NCBI GenBank assembly: GCA_030824095.1
Contig: JAVBYK010000482.1
Coordinates: 1 to 11,691 of the forward strand
Source of the DNA: a bacterium
GTDB lineage: Bacteria > Pseudomonadota > Gammaproteobacteria > Burkholderiales > Burkholderiaceae_C
Length of the DNA stretch: 11,691 bases
Direction of reading: 5' to 3'
A program made the translations under genes and the position numbers. How positions within the stretch are numbered: position 1 is the first letter of the stretch; each line of letters begins with the position of its first letter. Below are positions 1-6,547 of this stretch, in pieces. The notes under the pieces were generated by a model. The model searched no databases, was not told the DNA's origin, and saw nothing but the letters and a program-made list of their open reading frames with translations.

Positions 1-2142
1 TTACTGGCGCAACTGCTCTCGTTGCCGCTCGGTGCACGCTATCCAGATGCCGGCATCTCGTCGCACAAGCAGAAGGAGTTGACCATCACCGTGGTGCTGG
101 CCATCTTGCAGGAACTGGCAGCACGGCAACCGGTATTGCTCGCCGTGGAAGACTTGCACTGGGTGGACCCCTCCACGCTGGAGTTGCTGACCCGCTTTAT
201 CGAGCAAGCCCCCGACAGCCGAATTCTCGCGGTGCTCACGGCACGCCCCGACTTTGCACCAACCTGGAAGGAAGGCCTTGCCACCACCCTGGAACTGGGG
301 CCCCTGGGCGAGAACGCGCTAAAGGATTTGATCGTGTCCCTGCGCCACGACATCCCGCAGGCGACTCTGCGCCGCATCGTCGAGCGTGCCGATGGAGTGC
401 CGCTGTTCGCCGAGGAAATGGTGAAGATTGCCGCGACCGATGACCAGGCCTGCATTCCCGCCACGCTGCACGATCTATTGGCGGTCCGCATGGACAGCAT
501 GGGCAAGGCCAAGGCGACCGCGCAACTGGCAGCCACCCTGGGGCGCGAGTTTGATCTGCAAGTGCTGCGCAAGGTCAGTCCGAACGATGCAACCACGCTG
601 ACGAGTGCCCTCAGTGTTCTGGAAGACGCGGGGTTGATACGCATGTCGGGCACCTCGGCATGCCTATTCAAGCACGCCCTGATTCAGGAGGCCGCCTATG
701 AGTCGCAAACCTACTCGGCACGCAGGCTTGCGCATCAACGGATTGCACACGTCCTTCTGGCGGATTTTCCCGACGGAGTCTTGACCCGCCCTGAAAGCGT
801 GGCGCGCCACCTGGCTGCTGGCGGCGAAGTGCAACGGTCCATCGACTACTGGCTCAAGGCCGCGCAGCGTGCCGCCCTAGGCTCCGCCCACGCAGAGGCA
901 GTGGGCCACTGCAACACCGGCCTGCAATTGCTGGCAACGCTGCCCCCCTCAACCGAGCGCGACCACCTGGAATGCGCCTTGCGCATCAGCCTGGGCGCCA
1001 CGCGCATCGCCACGCAGGGCTATGGCTCCGTGGATGCCGGCATCGAATACACGCGCGCCGCGGACTTGGCGGATGCCTCGGGCAACAGCGCCGACTTGTT
1101 CACGGCGCTGTGGGGCAAATGGCTGGTGTCCAGTTCGTTGACGCGACTGGCCGATTCGCTGCCGTTGGCGGAGAAACTGATGCAGCTGGCCGAGCAAAGC
1201 CAAGACAGGCTGCTGCAGCAACAGGCGCATTACGCCATGGGCAACATCCTGCTGTGGACGGGCCGGCTCAGGCAGGCACGGGGCCACCAGGAGCGGGGCA
1301 TGGCGATCTACCAGCCCTCGCACCACGCCGCCATGGTGCGCGAGCTGGGGGAAAACATCTGCGTCTCGGCAGGGGCGCAGTTGAGCTGGGTCCTGTGGCT
1401 GCAAGGCCTGCCCGACCAGGCGCTGGCCATGGGGGAGCGGACGCTGGACCTGGCGCGAGAAGTCAACCATCCCTATAGCCGCTGCTACGCCACCTCCCAC
1501 CTGGCGAACCTGCACCGCTGGCTCAGGCAGCCCGATGCCGCCCACCATTGGGCGCAGGAGACACTGAACCAGGCGCAACAGAATGGATTCCCGCTGTGGG
1601 TGTTGTCCGGTGCATCGTTCCTGGGCTGGGCGCAGGCCATGCGCGGTGATACGGGCGGCATTGCGCCGTTGCAGGTGGGCGTGGAATCGGTGCGCGCGGC
1701 CATGAGTAGCGTGGAAGCCTTCTTTCTGGCGCTATTGGGTGACGCCCATTGGCACCTGGGGCAGCCCACGCAGACGCTGACCGTGGTGAGTCAGGCACTG
1801 GCGGTGATGCAGACCAAGGACGACCGTTTTCTGGAAAGCGAGGCGCTGCGACTCAAGGGCGAATGCCTGCTGGCACTGGCCGTGCCCGATGCGCGAGCTG
1901 CCGAGGCCTGTTTCAGCCAGGCGCTGACCATCAGCCGGCAACAGGGCGCGAAGTCCCTGGAACTGCGCGCGGCCACATCGCAAGCGCGCTTGTGGCACCA
2001 GCAAGGAAAAACCGCTGCCGCGCGGCAGTTGCTGGACGGTGTCTACGGGTGGTTTACCCAAGGGCTGGACACGCCAGACCTGAAAGATGCGCGTCGGCTG
2101 CTGGACGATCTGGCGACTGCGCGGGACGCCATGCCCGCCTAG
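1..2142 (+). CDS. Partial ATPase/TPR protein, C-terminal part (cyclase-associated STAND-type family)
   Basis: The reading frame is open from the first base, so this is the 3' part (713 residues) of a longer gene; the TTG at 22 is internal. Near the N-terminal edge lies a Walker B motif, VEDLHWVDPST (145-177), followed by a sensor-like LTARPDF. This is the pattern of the AAA_16-type ATPase in proteins that carry an N-terminal class III adenylate/guanylate cyclase or a DNA-binding domain. The Walker A loop must lie left of the window. After the ATPase comes a winged-helix-like stretch (around LFKHALIQEAAYES) and then a long alanine- and leucine-rich helical array consistent with TPR repeats from about base 800 to the stop. 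The family is thought to sense a signal through the TPR part and use the ATPase as a switch; the output domain is not visible. It is convergent with the lipoprotein gene, and the two stop codons overlap. ATPase/TPR assignment is firm; cyclase association is inference. Confidence 0.85.
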   Translation, partial: LLAQLLSLPLGARYPDAGISSHKQKELTITVVLAILQELAARQPVLLAVEDLHWVDPSTLELLTRFIEQAPDSRILAVLTARPDFAPTWKEGLATTLELGPLGENALKDLIVSLRHDIPQATLRRIVERADGVPLFAEEMVKIAATDDQACIPATLHDLLAVRMDSMGKAKATAQLAATLGREFDLQVLRKVSPNDATTLTSALSVLEDAGLIRMSGTSACLFKHALIQEAAYESQTYSARRLAHQRIAHVLLADFPDGVLTRPESVARHLAAGGEVQRSIDYWLKAAQRAALGSAHAEAVGHCNTGLQLLATLPPSTERDHLECALRISLGATRIATQGYGSVDAGIEYTRAADLADASGNSADLFTALWGKWLVSSSLTRLADSLPLAEKLMQLAEQSQDRLLQQQAHYAMGNILLWTGRLRQARGHQERGMAIYQPSHHAAMVRELGENICVSAGAQLSWVLWLQGLPDQALAMGERTLDLAREVNHPYSRCYATSHLANLHRWLRQPDAAHHWAQETLNQAQQNGFPLWVLSGASFLGWAQAMRGDTGGIAPLQVGVESVRAAMSSVEAFFLALLGDAHWHLGQPTQTLTVVSQALAVMQTKDDRFLESEALRLKGECLLALAVPDARAAEACFSQALTISRQQGAKSLELRAATSQARLWHQQGKTAAARQLLDGVYGWFTQGLDTPDLKDARRLLDDLATARDAMPA

Positions 2143-2498
2143 CGGGGGTTCTCGAAAAACACGTAGTTGGACGCGTAGTCGCTGACTTCGAAATACACCT
2201 TCTTCTCGCCCGGATCGACCAGCATGTTGAGGTTTTCGTCCAGCACGCCGTAGCCATAGCGGTAGGCGCGTGGCTTGTTGTCATCGGTGCCCATGGCGGT
2301 GGACAGCTTGTCGATCTTGATGAAGCGGCGCACCAGTTTGTCGCCAGCATAAAACTCCAGCACGCCATTCGTGCCGGTCCAGTTCTGGATATCACGGCTG
2401 ATCTTGTTCTGCTGCTCCTGGGTGCACGATACCAAGAGAAAAACAACGCTAGCCCTCGCCAATACTGACAAGATAGCTCTCAAATTAATAGCATCCAT
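2139..2498 (-). CDS. Small predicted lipoprotein of unknown function
   Basis: This encodes 119 residues. The N-terminus (Arg7, Arg15, then a hydrophobic run) ends in LVSC with Cys25, a plausible lipobox, so the product is probably a lipid-anchored periplasmic protein with a mature part of about 95 residues. I do not recognise the family. The mature part is polar, with several Tyr and charged residues (GYGVLDENLNMLVDPGEKKV) and no membrane segment. The ATG at 2498 is preceded by GGAG at a spacing of 7 bases. The gene starts 12 bases after the rlmB stop, so the two are probably cotranscribed. The signal-peptide segment is clearly more AT-rich than its surroundings and resembles an inserted short repeat (see the findings). 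Its TAG stop shares the CTAG at 2139-2142 with the stop of the convergent ATPase gene. Real gene: likely; lipoprotein: fairly likely. Confidence 0.75.
   Translation of the reverse strand: MDAINLRAILSVLARASVVFLLVSCTQEQQNKISRDIQNWTGTNGVLEFYAGDKLVRRFIKIDKLSTAMGTDDNKPRAYRYGYGVLDENLNMLVDPGEKKVYFEVSDYASNYVFFENPR
2438..2492 (-). repeat. Possible degraded short dispersed repeat within the lipoprotein signal peptide
   Basis: This 55-base AT-rich segment begins, on the - strand, with GCTATTAATTTGAGAGCT and ends in a run of T, with CTTG and GGCTAG blocks between. The order resembles a short dispersed element that I remember as common in Comamonadaceae genomes (a GCTATTAAnTTAATAGC palindrome, a CTTGCGCTT...GGCAAGCGCTAG stem, then a T-run). 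The match is partial and from memory. It falls inside the first 25 codons of the lipoprotein gene. Confidence 0.3.
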
Positions 2499-2505
2499 GA
2501 AGCAA

Positions 2506-2509
2506 CTCC
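2506..2509 (-). promoter_or_regulatory. Ribosome binding site of the lipoprotein gene
   Basis: GGAG on the - strand lies 7 bases before the ATG at 2498, in the 12-base gap after the rlmB stop. It supports this start over later ones. Confidence 0.6.
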
Positions 2510-2510
2510 G

Positions 2511-3281
2511 TCAGACCGTGCGCTGGCGCAAGGCCTCGTACAGGCAGACACCACTGGCCACCGACACATTCAGGCTCTCCACCGCACCGCGCATGGGAAT
2601 GCTCACCAGCGCGTCGCAGGTCTTGGCCGTCAGTTGGCGCATGCCGGCGCCCTCGGCGCCCAGCACCAGGGCCACTGGCCCCTTCAAATCGGTCTGGTAG
2701 AGCGTGGAGGTGGCGGAATCGCTGGTGCCAATGATCCAGATGTTGCGCTCCTTGAGCTCGTTGAGCGTGCGCGCCAGATTGGTCACCATGAAATACGGCA
2801 CCGTCTCCGCTGCACCGCTGGCCACCTTGGCCACCGTGGCGTTGATGCCCGCCGCATGGTCCTTGGGGGCGATCACCGCGTGGGCTCCGGCACCATCGGC
2901 CACGCGCAGGCAAGCGCCCAGGTTGTGCGGGTCGGTCACGCCGTCCAGCACCAGAATCAAGGGCTGGTTGCGCTGCTCGGGCGGCAACTCGGCATTGGCT
3001 GCCTCCAGGTCTTCCAGCAGCTCGTCCAGCGAATGCACCTGCGCAATCGGCTGCACCCGCGCAGCCACGCCCTGGTGCCCGTGGCCGCCACACATCTTGG
3101 ACAGGCGCTGCCCGTCCGACTCCACCAGCTTGACACCGGCCTCCCCTGCCCGCTCCAGGAACTGGCGCATGCGCGCATCACGCCGGGTGGGCTCGAAGTA
3201 GATTTCAATGATGGATTGCGGCGCCGTCTTGAGACGCACGCCCAGGGCATGGAAGCCGAACAGGACTTTGGATGAGGACAT
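2511..3281 (-). CDS. rlmB: 23S rRNA (guanosine-2'-O-)-methyltransferase RlmB
   Basis: This SPOUT/TrmH-family enzyme transfers a methyl group from S-adenosylmethionine to the 2'-OH of a guanosine in the peptidyl-transferase region of 23S rRNA (G2251 in E. coli). The 256 residues match the usual length (243 in E. coli). An N-terminal substrate-binding domain (residues 4-78, with the typical VLFGFHALGVRLK and HGHQGVAA) precedes the knotted catalytic domain. Its three motifs are present: HNLGACLRVAD (119-129, Asn120, Arg126), LVLGAEGAGM (205-214, Glu210) and IPMRGAVESLNVS (228-240, Ser236, Asn238). I chose the ATG at 3281 because conservation starts at MSSSKVLFG; an in-frame TTG at 3314 would add 11 atypical residues. 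No good ribosome binding site precedes the ATG; a hairpin ends 3 bases upstream. The gene follows the secretion operon after 50 bases on the same strand, whereas in many proteobacteria rlmB follows rnr. Confidence 0.95.
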   Translation of the reverse strand: MSSSKVLFGFHALGVRLKTAPQSIIEIYFEPTRRDARMRQFLERAGEAGVKLVESDGQRLSKMCGGHGHQGVAARVQPIAQVHSLDELLEDLEAANAELPPEQRNQPLILVLDGVTDPHNLGACLRVADGAGAHAVIAPKDHAAGINATVAKVASGAAETVPYFMVTNLARTLNELKERNIWIIGTSDSATSTLYQTDLKGPVALVLGAEGAGMRQLTAKTCDALVSIPMRGAVESLNVSVASGVCLYEALRQRTV

Positions 3282-3284
3282 GCA

Positions 3285-3318
3285 GCGATTATCGTGGTTT
3301 GCGTGCCGCCACAATCGC
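3285..3318 (-). promoter_or_regulatory. Intercistronic hairpin just before rlmB
   Basis: In the 50-base gap between the acyltransferase stop and the rlmB ATG, GCGATT (3285-3290) pairs with AATCGC (3313-3318) and GTGG (3294-3297) with CCAC (3309-3312). This is a 10-pair stem with one 3-base bulge (3291-3293) and an 11-base loop. No T-run follows in the direction of transcription, so it is not a classical terminator. It could be an RNA processing site, or it could restrict ribosome access, since the stem ends 3 bases from the start codon. Function is inference. Confidence 0.35.
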
Positions 3319-3331
3319 CGCGGCTACGCCA

Positions 3332-3871
3332 TCACGACCTCGCCTGCACTGCAGGCCACGTCATCGACTTGGGCTGTCCATCCACGGCTGGCATCAGCTG
3401 TTGCACAGTGGCGCCCGCAAACACCGTCGCGCGCAACTCCTGGATGACCTCCGGCGCCCCGCCAAAGGGCGTGACCAGATCAATGATCCAGAACTGGTCG
3501 CCAGACTTCCAGTCTGCGGCGGTCAGATGGTGCGGAGCCTCCATATACCGCTGTGCGGCGGCTTCGGACAGTTTCGCCCAGGAAACATAGGCAACCGGCG
3601 CGCTATCGCGCATGTACAGCTTGGACTGCTGCAACACCAAAGCCGGCATGACCCGCCATTCGAGTTCACTCAACAAGGTGTGGCGCATGCCGGGCTGCTG
3701 CATCATCAACCAGACCACGCCCCCCAGAACTGGAATCGTGCCCATCACCCGCTCGGCCTGCTGCTTGGCCAGATCGGTCAGTTGCTTCATCTCCTCGGGA
3801 TTCAATGGCGTGGGGCTCGCAGAGGGTTGGGAGGGGGAATCTGCAGGGGTTTCTGAATGGTTGTTGGTCAT
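3332..3871 (-). CDS. HlyC-like toxin-activating lysine acyltransferase
   Basis: HlyC-family enzymes move a fatty acyl group from acyl-carrier protein to internal lysines of an RTX protein in the cytoplasm before export. The 179 residues fit the family (about 170). After a Pro/Ser-rich N-terminal tail (residues 1-24) come the conserved blocks: LGGVVWLMMQQP (49-60, cf. HlyC LGHVSWLWASSP), EWRVMPALVLQQSKLYM (71-87), PVAYVSWAKLS (92-102) and DWKSGDQFWIIDLVTPFGG (120-138). The second catalytic residue of HlyC, Asp92, corresponds to Asp131. The catalytic His23, in HlyC PLHR, aligns with Met62 in PGMR; a His occurs two residues on (His64). The ATG overlaps the stop of the channel gene by 4 bases (ATGA), and there is no strong ribosome binding site, so translation probably depends on coupling. 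The order, with this gene last, is unlike hlyCABD. The likely target is the giant protein encoded first in the operon. Family call is firm; activity and target are inferred. Confidence 0.9.
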   Translation of the reverse strand: MTNNHSETPADSPSQPSASPTPLNPEEMKQLTDLAKQQAERVMGTIPVLGGVVWLMMQQPGMRHTLLSELEWRVMPALVLQQSKLYMRDSAPVAYVSWAKLSEAAAQRYMEAPHHLTAADWKSGDQFWIIDLVTPFGGAPEVIQELRATVFAGATVQQLMPAVDGQPKSMTWPAVQARS

Positions 3872-5226
3872 GGTAGGGGTTCCAGAAGCAGCTCCAGGGC
3901 TGCGAGATCGTTGGCCTGAAGCTGACCCGCTGCGGCCTTTAGCTTCAGACTTTGGGTAACAGTATCGACCCGGGCTTTGGACAGGTCGCGCATCGTGGCA
4001 AAAAGTTGCTGCTCCGCGTTCAGGACGTCGGGAATGATGCGCGTACCCAGCCGGTAGCCAATCTTGTTTCCCTCGACCGCACTGGTGCCGGCATTGACGG
4101 CGACTTGCAGTGCCTCGACTTGCGCCTGCCCATTGGTCACACCCGCAAAGGCCTGGCGCACCTGGCTGTCGGCAAGACGCTGTGCCCCCTCCAGTTCGGC
4201 GGCGACCCGGTCCTGCTGGGCCAGTGCTTCGCGTACCCGGGATTGTGTGCCGCCCCCTGCGTACAGCGGAACATTGAGCTGAAGCCCCAGTTGCCGCGTA
4301 TTCACCCGCGACTCCAGATCCGTCGGTGAACTCAATGTGCCACCGGTGTACGCTCTGGAACTGCTGAGCACCAGGTCCAGAGTTGGCAAGTGGGCGCTCT
4401 GGTTCTTGCTGACTTCCTTTTGCGCCACTTCCAGCGCGGCCTGCTGCATCCGGATCTGCGGGCTGCCGGCCGCCGCCGCGTTACGCCAAGTCTCCAGCGC
4501 CCGCTCATCAATGCCCGGCAGCATCTTCACCAAGCGGAGAGGCTTGATAGCCATGGACTCGCCCACCGTGCGCTCCAGTTCCGTCTGCTTGGTGGAGAGC
4601 TCACTTACCGCGGCAACCCGTTGTGCCTGGCTCTGGGCAAACTTGGCATGGGCTTCATGCACATCGGTGACGGTGCCGGTTCCCACTTCAAAGTTGCGTT
4701 TGGCCAGCGTCCATTGCTCATCCATGGCCCGGAGCTGTGCATCCAGCACCCGCACGCCCTCCATGGCGAGCAGCACATCAAAGTACGCTTGCGCGCAGCG
4801 CAGGATCAGATCCTGCTCCGCCAGCGCCAACTGCTCGTGCGCCTGGCGGACCTGGGCGTCGGCCTGCTGGTATGCCGCCCAGTTCCCCCAGCGCAGCAAG
4901 GGCTGGGTCAATTGCAGGGTCCACGACCAGTTGCTGGGCTGGCGCTGAAGGTAGTCCGCATCGGCAAACGCCGCCTCACCGGCCTGCTGATTGCGTGTAC
5001 CCGAAAGACTGACGGTTGGCGAGAGACCGGCGCGGGCCTGGGGCAGCTTTTCGATCGCGGCGTCGAATGTCCTGCGCGCGACCGTGTATTGCGTGTCCCG
5101 CGCCTGCGCCTTGTGGTACACGTCCATCAGGGTTTGTGCCTGGCTCTGCACGGCAAACCCGCCACCCAGTGCACAGATTGCAGCGAGGACCTTCGCGCGC
5201 GTTCGGGGGGATGACTTAGCGTTCAC
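3868..5226 (-). CDS. TolC-family outer membrane channel of the type I secretion system
   Basis: This is a trimeric outer membrane channel and periplasmic tunnel, the exit duct of type I secretion. The 452 residues match the family (about 430-490). A signal peptide (Arg8, Arg10, Lys12, then VLAAICALGGGFAVQSQA) is probably cut after Ala30. The mature part shows the duplicated TolC pattern: long coiled helices with LTQPLLRWGNWAAYQQAD in the first half, LNVPLYAGGGTQSRVREA opening the second half, and YRLGTRIIPDVLNAEQQLF near the end. I chose GTG at 5226 because a perfect AGGAGG lies 6 bases upstream and a clean signal peptide follows; an upstream start at 5274 would add 16 residues, including four cysteines, before it. 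The start overlaps the end of the HlyD-family gene by 11 bases, so translation is probably coupled. A dedicated channel in the operon suggests the system does not depend on a general TolC. Confidence 0.93.
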   Translation of the reverse strand: MNAKSSPRTRAKVLAAICALGGGFAVQSQAQTLMDVYHKAQARDTQYTVARRTFDAAIEKLPQARAGLSPTVSLSGTRNQQAGEAAFADADYLQRQPSNWSWTLQLTQPLLRWGNWAAYQQADAQVRQAHEQLALAEQDLILRCAQAYFDVLLAMEGVRVLDAQLRAMDEQWTLAKRNFEVGTGTVTDVHEAHAKFAQSQAQRVAAVSELSTKQTELERTVGESMAIKPLRLVKMLPGIDERALETWRNAAAAGSPQIRMQQAALEVAQKEVSKNQSAHLPTLDLVLSSSRAYTGGTLSSPTDLESRVNTRQLGLQLNVPLYAGGGTQSRVREALAQQDRVAAELEGAQRLADSQVRQAFAGVTNGQAQVEALQVAVNAGTSAVEGNKIGYRLGTRIIPDVLNAEQQLFATMRDLSKARVDTVTQSLKLKAAAGQLQANDLAALELLLEPLP

Positions 5227-6547
5227 GCATGGCCTCCTGCTTGTAACGCAGCATGGGAGCCAGCACGTATTCAATCAAACGGCGTTCATCCGTGCGGATG
5301 TCCGCTGTGACGTTCATGCCAGCGGCGACCACACCCTTGTTGCCATTGACCTCGTTGGGCGTTTGCATCTGCGCCAACTTGACCCGAATGGGGTAGACCA
5401 GACCCAGCTTGGGGTCCTGTACCGCATCGGTGCCAACCCACTGCACCTGACCTTCAATGTAGCCATAGCGCGTGAAGTCATAGGTCTCCACCTTGTTGAT
5501 GACGCGCTGGCCCACCTTGAGTTGGCCCACGTCGCGGTTCAAAACCTGTGCTTCGAGCTCCAATGGTGTGTTCTCGGGAACAATGGTCAGCAGCGGCTGC
5601 GCCGCCGTCACCACGCCGCCGACCGTGGTCACCGCCAGTTGCTGCACGATCCCGTCAATCGGTGCGCGCAGGGTCTGCAGCTCCCAGCGCAGATTGGCCT
5701 TTACCAGTTCCTGTTGCGTGGCGTCCCGTTTCTTGGTGGCATCCATCAGCTCCGTGCTGGTGCGGGCCCGGAACTCGGCAACCGCCTGGACGCGTTGTTC
5801 GAGCGCCGCTTGGTGGCTGGCCTGTGATTCCTTCATGCGGTTCCCCTGCACCGCCAGCTCCTTCTCGGCGTTGATCAGCTCCAGTTGTGTCTCGATGACA
5901 CCGGTCTTGGCGACATGCCCGGTCCTGGACAGGTCTTCCCGCATGGCATGCTTCTGCCGGATCAAGGGCAGGCTGCCGCGCAACTGCTCCAGGGTGCTGG
6001 CAATGGCATCCGTATCTGCCTTGCGCTTGCCGATGTCGGCATCCAGCGCGGCCAGCCTGGCATGCTGTTCAGCTGCCTTGCTTTGCAGGATGGCCTGCTG
6101 GTTCCCGGCAATCTCGCTGGGCATGCCAGCCGGCACTGCAAAGGTATTGCGGCCAGTCAGCAACGCGGTGGCTCGCAGCACATCGGCCTCGCTCTCCCAC
6201 ATCTCGCGCTGCAGGCGGTTGCGGTCCGCACCGCTGTTGGTGGTGTCGAGCTCCAGCAGCACCTCTCCCGCCTTGACGGACTGACCATCGCGCACGGCAA
6301 TGCTGCGCACCACGCCTGGCTCAAGGGACTGGACCACCTTGCTCTTGCCCGAGGGAATCACCCTGCCCTGGGCACTGACCACGATGTCCATCTTGGCAAA
6401 GCAGGCGAACACCAGGGTCATGCCCGCCATGGCGCAAATGCCCAGTGACACCATGCGTACCGCCCAGGAAGGCGGTTGCGATTGCACGGCCAGGGCCGCA
6501 GAACTGAATGGGTTGAATGCCACGGGCGGCGTTTGGTTTCGGGTCAT
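5216..6547 (-). CDS. HlyD-family membrane fusion protein of the type I secretion system
   Basis: This periplasmic adaptor bridges the inner-membrane ABC transporter and the outer-membrane channel. The 443 residues are a typical length. A short cytoplasmic N-terminus is followed by one membrane helix (residues 33-51, VSLGICAMAGMTLVFACFA). Then come the first lipoyl half (about 58-101, with VVQSLEPGVVRSIAVRDGQ), a long coiled-coil hairpin (about 105-285), the second lipoyl half (LRAPIDGIVQQLAV, 293-306) and a beta-barrel domain. It closes with the family signature MNVTADIRTDERRLIEYVLA (411-430). The ATG at 6547 overlaps the transporter stop by 4 bases (ATGA), with GGGAG a few bases upstream. 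The 3' end overlaps the channel gene by 11 bases. The long hairpin is consistent with type I secretion rather than drug efflux. The assignment is secure. Confidence 0.95.
   Translation of the reverse strand: MTRNQTPPVAFNPFSSAALAVQSQPPSWAVRMVSLGICAMAGMTLVFACFAKMDIVVSAQGRVIPSGKSKVVQSLEPGVVRSIAVRDGQSVKAGEVLLELDTTNSGADRNRLQREMWESEADVLRATALLTGRNTFAVPAGMPSEIAGNQQAILQSKAAEQHARLAALDADIGKRKADTDAIASTLEQLRGSLPLIRQKHAMREDLSRTGHVAKTGVIETQLELINAEKELAVQGNRMKESQASHQAALEQRVQAVAEFRARTSTELMDATKKRDATQQELVKANLRWELQTLRAPIDGIVQQLAVTTVGGVVTAAQPLLTIVPENTPLELEAQVLNRDVGQLKVGQRVINKVETYDFTRYGYIEGQVQWVGTDAVQDPKLGLVYPIRVKLAQMQTPNEVNGNKGVVAAGMNVTADIRTDERRLIEYVLAPMLRYKQEAMRER
5233..5238 (-). promoter_or_regulatory. Strong ribosome binding site of the channel gene
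   Basis: AGGAGG on the - strand lies 6 bases before the GTG at 5226, inside the end of the HlyD-family gene. This fixes the start of the TolC-family gene. Confidence 0.8.

Noticed and set aside
949..1578. Open frame on the - strand inside the ATPase/TPR gene
   Set aside because: It has no recognisable domain or ribosome binding site, and lies fully antisense to a convincing helical repeat coding region.
2134..2146. Bidirectional intrinsic terminator at the convergent stops
   Set aside because: The stem has only five pairs and no T-run follows on either strand.
3282..3314. Upstream TTG start for rlmB
   Set aside because: The 11 added residues are unlike RlmB N-termini, and the TTG lies inside the hairpin stem. 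The ATG at 3281 begins the conserved MSSSKVLFG.
5227..5274. Earlier start for the TolC-family gene
   Set aside because: The extra 16 residues contain four cysteines, disrupt the signal peptide and lie wholly inside the HlyD-family gene. AGGAGG is correctly placed for the GTG at 5226.
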